Shown: one piece after another, positions 6,606 through 10,020 of the stretch
Layout of the letters: each line of letters opens with the position of its first letter
Position numbering within the stretch: position 1 is the first letter of the stretch
Assembly (NCBI GenBank): GCA_027056155.1
Contig: JALULR010000117.1
Span: 1-10,020, forward strand
Length of the DNA: 10,020 nucleotides
Direction: 5' to 3'
DNA from: DHVE2 group archaeon
Lineage (GTDB): Archaea > Thermoplasmatota > Thermoplasmata > Thermoplasmatales > Aciduliprofundaceae
Position numbers and translations under genes: made by a program
The notes under the pieces: generated by a model
Told to the model about the DNA's origin: nothing
Seen by the model: the letters and a program-made list of their open reading frames with translations, nothing else
Databases searched by the model: none

Positions 6606-7434
6606 TATCTTCACCTCTTTCTATTAATCTTACCGCTTCTGCCTTAACGGTTATTGGTATGGGTACCATTGCCTCAAACAATTCTACCGTTATCTCGTTC
6701 TTAGATTCATCTAAATCTATTACCCGCGCATGCTCTCCCTTGAACGGGCCACTTACAAGCTCAACGATATCCCCTTTAGATATCGTGGTTATTGTAGGTG
6801 TCGGCGTGAGATAATGCCGTACATCTTCTATTTTCATCTCACCACGCACCACACCTTTGGCACCTCTTATGCCTCTTATCACAGAAAGTACTTTGTCCGG
6901 CCGAGATGTTTCAACTAAAACATAGCCTTTCAGATTATACGGAGCAAGTACCGCAAATATCTCCGTCCAGCCCTTTACCTTTGCACTCATTCCAAGGTCT
7001 CTAGCCACCTTGATTTCTTGGCCTATCTGCGTCTTTATTGCAACTATCGCACTCTCCACAGTAATGTCCACATCTCGCTCCCAAAGCACCTCCTCTTCCA
7101 CACTAAACTTAAAGACTGCATGATCTCCTATCTCCGACGCCTTTGGTGGATATATTTCCAAGAAAAGCTCTTTGTTTTTCTGCTTAGAAACATCTACGCT
7201 GTATTCCACAGGCTTGAGCTCTGCCCCACTAAAAAGTATACTCTCTTTATCTTTTCCTAAGCCAACTATATCTATTCTCCATTCTAGTTCCGTGTTGCTC
7301 ATAGAAAACTGCGGAGCAATTCTAAGCTTTGCACTTACTTTTTTATTGCCTCTGTTCTTTAAGATGAGAACTACCTCAGCAGGCCTGCCGGCGGGAATGC
7401 GAAAACTCGTCTCATTGATGTCAATATCTAACAT
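6589..7434 (-). CDS. spt5: Transcription elongation factor Spt5 (NusG family) with an extra N-terminal beta-rich domain
   Basis: 281 residues, against about 150 for the usual archaeal Spt5. The C-terminal part is standard: an NGN domain (about 127-212) that binds the RNA polymerase clamp, and a KOW domain (about 217-272, containing '[15 protein letters not shown]'). The first 125 or so residues are an additional all-beta region ('[20 protein letters not shown]', '[17 protein letters not shown]') resembling Ig-like NEW3/CARDB sandwich modules. It has no signal peptide, and the same frame runs uninterrupted into NGN, so this is a genuine fusion and not a misread boundary. The ATG at 7434 follows the secE stop by nine bases; the ribosome site is weak (GAGGGAT). 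Placement after secE matches the conserved secE-spt5-rpl11 order of archaea. Confidence 0.93.
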   Translation of the reverse strand: MLDIDINETSFRIPAGRPAEVVLILKNRGNKKVSAKLRIAPQFSMSNTELEWRIDIVGLGKDKESILFSGAELKPVEYSVDVSKQKNKELFLEIYPPKASEIGDHAVFKFSVEEEVLWERDVDITVESAIVAIKTQIGQEIKVARDLGMSAKVKGWTEIFAVLAPYNLKGYVLVETSRPDKVLSVIRGIRGAKGVVRGEMKIEDVRHYLTPTPTITTISKGDIVELVSGPFKGEHARVIDLDESKNEITVELFEAMVPIPITVKAEAVRLIERGEDNGTSS

Positions 7435-7443
7435 TTCTATCCC

Positions 7444-7668
7444 TCATTTAGGTATCTTCAGATACACCTGAAGAATCATGTATATGGCAAAGCCTACACC
7501 ACCAACTAGTATTATACCTAGCCCGGTGATGGTAACAACCTTTGAATACTCATCACGGGTGGGCTTCCTAGCCATCTTTAAAATTCTAGAGTACTTACCC
7601 TTACCAATCCTTGAAAATTTCCGCTCTATGTTACGCTGAACTTCCGCACTCTTATCTAGAATCTTCAT
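7444..7668 (-). CDS. secE: Preprotein translocase subunit SecE / Sec61-gamma
   Basis: 74 residues. SecE clamps the SecY channel in the cytoplasmic membrane. The sequence shows an amphipathic N-terminal helix, the conserved 'ARKPTRDEY' bend (about 33-41) and a single transmembrane helix (about 45-66), the archaeal/eukaryotic one-TM form. The ATG at 7668 lies four bases after the ftsZ stop. Its Shine-Dalgarno AGGTGA is made from the last arginine codon and TGA stop of ftsZ, so its translation probably depends on ribosomes finishing ftsZ. Confidence 0.94.
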   Translation of the reverse strand: MKILDKSAEVQRNIERKFSRIGKGKYSRILKMARKPTRDEYSKVVTITGLGIILVGGVGFAIYMILQVYLKIPK

Positions 7669-7672
7669 TGGC

Positions 7673-8764
7673 TCACCTTATCACATCAATATCTCTCGAT
7701 TTTAGAGTCTCACGGCCATGTATGTACGGAGATTTTACACCAGTAATAACCACCATGACGCGTATCCCATTGCCAAGGGTAGGGTCTATAGATGCACCCC
7801 AGATAATTCTAGCACCATCGCTTATCTGTGCCTGCACATACTCAGCAACACTCTCCGCCTCTTTTACAGTCATGTTCTCTCCGCCCACCACATCAATTAG
7901 CGCTCCAGACGCTTCGCTTATGTCCGCCTCAATAAGTGGCGAGCTTATGGCCTCCTTGATTGCATCTTCAGCACGGTTCTCTGAATCACTCTCGCCCATT
8001 CCTATCATGGCCACACCGCCACCCTTCATTATGGTCTTGAGGTCATTGAAATCCAAATTCACAAGTCCGGGCTTGGTTATCATCTCTGCAATACCCTTTA
8101 TCGCCCTCATTAAAAGCTCATCTGCAACTTTGAATGCGAGATTTAAAGGCAACCTAGGCACTAAGTCTAAGAGCCTATCGTTGGGTATAGTAATCACAGT
8201 ATCCACAGTCTCTTTTAGTTTATCAAGTCCCCACATCGCATTTTCCCAGCGCATTATACCCTCTGCCTTAAAAGGTAAAGTGCATACAGCAATTGTTAAT
8301 GCACCTAGCTCTTTTGCAATCTGGGCCACCACATGAGAGCTTCCTGTACCCGTGCCACCACCTAATCCGCAAGTTACAAATACAATGTCAGCACCCTGCA
8401 AAAGCTCTCTAATTCGGTCTTCCACCTCTCTAGCTGCTTCCTCCCCAACCTGTGGCAAAGCTCCTGCACCCAATCCGCGAGTTATGCGCTTCCCAAGGAG
8501 CACTTTGCGGTTTGCATGCGTGATTAAAAGATGCTGTGCATCGGTGTTGGCTGCGATAAGCTCAACATCATTTATACCCTCGTCCATCATTCTGTTTATG
8601 GTATTGCTTCCTGCACCCCCGCAACCTACCACTTTTATATTTGTCTTTAACTTCTTCAAAAGCTCCAATAGCTCCTGATCGTCATCAGATGATACACTAA
8701 CCTCTCTCGGCGCCTCTTCAGGCACAGCTGCCTGCGATAGTACCTCTTTTACCAGCGACTTCAT
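7673..8764 (-). CDS. ftsZ: Cell division GTPase FtsZ (archaeal FtsZ1-like)
   Basis: 363 residues. FtsZ polymerises at midcell using GTP. Visible motifs: the nucleotide-binding '[15 protein letters not shown]' (45-59), the tubulin signature 'GGGTGTGSS' (135-143), and the T7 catalytic loop around N236, D238 and D241. The GTPase core is complete. The 40-residue N-terminal extension is acidic, and the C-terminal tail after the core is only about 20 residues long. The start is the ATG at 8764, with GAGGTGA at 8769-8775 and a TATA box at 8801-8809. The open frame continues upstream to 8860, but that extension would cross the promoter and has no family resemblance. FtsZ1 is the paralogue that usually sits next to secE and spt5 in euryarchaea; whether an FtsZ2 exists elsewhere cannot be seen here. 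It heads the large operon. Confidence 0.95.
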   Translation of the reverse strand: MKSLVKEVLSQAAVPEEAPREVSVSSDDDQELLELLKKLKTNIKVVGCGGAGSNTINRMMDEGINDVELIAANTDAQHLLITHANRKVLLGKRITRGLGAGALPQVGEEAAREVEDRIRELLQGADIVFVTCGLGGGTGTGSSHVVAQIAKELGALTIAVCTLPFKAEGIMRWENAMWGLDKLKETVDTVITIPNDRLLDLVPRLPLNLAFKVADELLMRAIKGIAEMITKPGLVNLDFNDLKTIMKGGGVAMIGMGESDSENRAEDAIKEAISSPLIEADISEASGALIDVVGGENMTVKEAESVAEYVQAQISDGARIIWGASIDPTLGNGIRVMVVITGVKSPYIHGRETLKSRDIDVIR

Positions 8765-8800
8765 AAAATCACCTCTACTTATGGGATTAAAACAACTAAA

Positions 8801-8809
8801 AATATAAAG
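8801..8809 (-). promoter_or_regulatory. TATA box of the ftsZ-secE-spt5-ribosomal operon
   Basis: The minus strand reads CTTTATATT, a near-consensus archaeal TATA element, with the A-rich GGAAAAT just upstream as a possible BRE. A start about 25 bases downstream (near 8779) would give a leader of roughly 15 bases containing GAGGTGA. It is the only strong promoter I see for the eight-gene operon. Confidence 0.7.
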
Positions 8810-8868
8810 ATTTTCCTTCCATCGCGTTATTGACCCTAAAAAAATAGCTGTAAAAACCAAAACATGGG

Positions 8869-8884
8869 AAAGGAATAAATAAAA
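8869..8884 (+). promoter_or_regulatory. Promoter of gyrA (BRE plus TATA-like element)
   Basis: AAAGGA (8869-8874, BRE-like) followed by an AATAAATAAA TATA-like run, centred about 24 bases before the ATG at 8903. No Shine-Dalgarno lies between, so the mRNA is probably leaderless. The divergent ftsZ promoter is about 70 bases away in the same 138-base gap, where I see no other gene. Confidence 0.5.
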
Positions 8885-8902
8885 TCCTACATTTACGCTA
8901 AT

Positions 8903-10020
8903 ATGAAGATTCTTGAAAGAGCCATAGATGAAGAGATGAAAAACTCGTACCTAGATTACGCAATGAGCGTTATTGTTTCACGCGCTATACCTGATGTTAG
9001 AGACGGACTTAAGCCCGTGCATAGGCGCATTCTTTACGGCATGTATCAACTAGGATTATACCACAATAAACCGTACAAGAAAAGTGCAAGAATTGTAGGA
9101 GAGGTCATGGGTAAGTATCACCCACACGGCGACCAAGCAATTTACAATACCCTTGCAAGAATGGCACAAGATTTCTCTCTTCGTTATATGCTCGTTGATG
9201 GCCAGGGTAATTTCGGCTCCATAGACGGCGACGCTCCTGCGGCGATGAGGTACACAGAAGCCAGACTATCAAAAATCGCAGAAGAGATGCTTCGCGACAT
9301 TGACATGGATACTGTAGACTTCATGCCCAACTTTGATGGCACGCTCAAAGAGCCCGTAGTTCTCCCTTCCATGGTGCCAAATCTCCTAATTAACGGTTCA
9401 AGCGGAATTGCCGTGGGCATGGCAACTAACATGCCACCACATAATCTAGCCGAGATAATCGACGCTATGGTATATTTAATTGATAACCCAGAAGCGAATG
9501 TCCCCGAGCTTCTGAAATTTGTAAAAGGCCCTGATTTTCCCACAGGAGGCAAAGTAATCGGATATGGCGGGCTTGTAGAAGCATATACCACTGGCAGAGG
9601 CAAAATAAAAATCACCGCAAAGTACGAGATAGATGGGAAAAACATAATTATACACGAGATACCCTACGGGCTCAACAAGAGCAATATATTAAAGAAGATA
9701 GCTGCGCTCGCTCGAGAAGACAAAATACAGGGGATATCGGACTTGAAAGATGAGAGCGACCGTGAAGGGATAAGAATTTTAATAAAAGTTAAGAGAGATT
9801 TCAATCCCGAGGTTGTTGTAAACCAGCTAATGGAGCATACGGAGCTAGAAGTAACCTACGGCATAATAAACTTGGTGCTCGTCGATGGCGTGCCCAAAAT
9901 CTTAAATTTAAAAGAGCTAATGCAAGAGTACATAAAGCACCGCATGACCGTGCTAATTCGTAAGTCGCAGTTCCGACTTAATAAAGCGAGAGAGAGAAAG
10001 CACATACTCGATGGCTTAAT
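8903..10020 (+). CDS. gyrA: DNA gyrase subunit A (5' part, runs off the window)
   Basis: The frame is open from the ATG at 8903 to the window end, giving the first 372 residues of a protein usually near 800. It opens '[20 protein letters not shown]', like bacterial GyrA. The winged-helix region contains '[15 protein letters not shown]', '[20 protein letters not shown]' and '[13 protein letters not shown]'. The catalytic tyrosine is Y117 in '[10 protein letters not shown]', which attacks the DNA backbone. The tower domain follows from about residue 150. The GyrA-box and C-terminal wrapping domain, which separate GyrA from ParC, are beyond the window; archaea with this enzyme normally carry gyrase, hence the name. 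Positions matching E. coli S83 and D87 are Q78 and N82. gyrB is not immediately upstream, because ftsZ is there. Archaeal gyrases are regarded as bacterial acquisitions; codon use here looks like that of the neighbours. Confidence 0.95.
   Translation, partial: MKILERAIDEEMKNSYLDYAMSVIVSRAIPDVRDGLKPVHRRILYGMYQLGLYHNKPYKKSARIVGEVMGKYHPHGDQAIYNTLARMAQDFSLRYMLVDGQGNFGSIDGDAPAAMRYTEARLSKIAEEMLRDIDMDTVDFMPNFDGTLKEPVVLPSMVPNLLINGSSGIAVGMATNMPPHNLAEIIDAMVYLIDNPEANVPELLKFVKGPDFPTGGKVIGYGGLVEAYTTGRGKIKITAKYEIDGKNIIIHEIPYGLNKSNILKKIAALAREDKIQGISDLKDESDREGIRILIKVKRDFNPEVVVNQLMEHTELEVTYGIINLVLVDGVPKILNLKELMQEYIKHRMTVLIRKSQFRLNKARERKHILDGL

Noticed and set aside
6606..6614. GTG at 6614 as the start of rpl11
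   Set aside because: That GTG is part of the Shine-Dalgarno GAGGTGA serving the ATG at 6605, and L11 proteins begin near MxxxVEVLV.
8765..8860. 32-residue N-terminal extension of FtsZ from an upstream in-frame start
   Set aside because: It would run through the TATA box at 8801-8809, lacks family similarity, and the ATG at 8764 has a perfectly placed GAGGTGA.
9184..9645. Minus-strand open frame within gyrA
   Set aside because: The plus strand here encodes highly conserved GyrA sequence including the catalytic tyrosine region; the antisense frame is incidental.

Overview
This window is archaeal chromosomal DNA. The evidence is a complete archaeal-type 50S stalk operon (L11, L1, P0/L10, P1-like L12), Spt5 with NGN and KOW domains, a single-TM SecE/Sec61-gamma, and TATA-box promoters. 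Shine-Dalgarno sites read AGGTGAT or GGAGGT, and several genes look leaderless. A bacterial-type gyrA, an ftsZ next to secE-spt5, moderate GC and the long form of Spt5 point to a euryarchaeon. My best guess is the Thermoplasmatota, perhaps an Aciduliprofundum-like (DHVE2) lineage. That placement is an impression from the proteins, not a computed result.

Layout. (1) Positions 55-1518, minus strand: a membrane-anchored OB-fold-like protein followed by a signal-anchored phospholipase-D-superfamily protein with a complete HKD motif. Both appear to act outside the membrane. (2) Positions 1632-3942, plus strand, divergent from the first pair: a 635-residue TPR protein whose last 50 bases overlap the start of an MCT-1/Tma20-like PUA protein. 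(3) Positions 3933-8764, minus strand: one tightly packed operon read ftsZ, secE, spt5, rpl11, rpl1, rpl10, rpl12 and finally a 51-residue two-TM protein. (4) Positions 8903-10020, plus strand: the 5' part of gyrA, divergent from ftsZ and running off the window.

How it works together. The large operon couples cell division (FtsZ), protein export (SecE), transcription elongation (Spt5) and the ribosomal stalk. Almost every junction is short or overlapping. At ftsZ/secE and rpl1/rpl10 the AGGTGA Shine-Dalgarno sequence also encodes the stop codon of the preceding gene, which suggests coupled translation. The one exception is the 49-base rpl11-rpl1 gap. It holds a two-stem hairpin with an asymmetric internal loop directly against the rpl1 Shine-Dalgarno sequence, a good candidate for an L1 autoregulatory site.

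Most interesting points: the L1 leader hairpin, the unannotated 51-residue membrane protein at the operon end, the extra N-terminal beta-rich domain on Spt5, the OB-fold plus HKD nuclease pair, the TPR/PUA overlap, and non-canonical residues at the two main quinolone positions of GyrA. I saw no tRNA, rRNA, CRISPR array, insertion sequence or attachment site.
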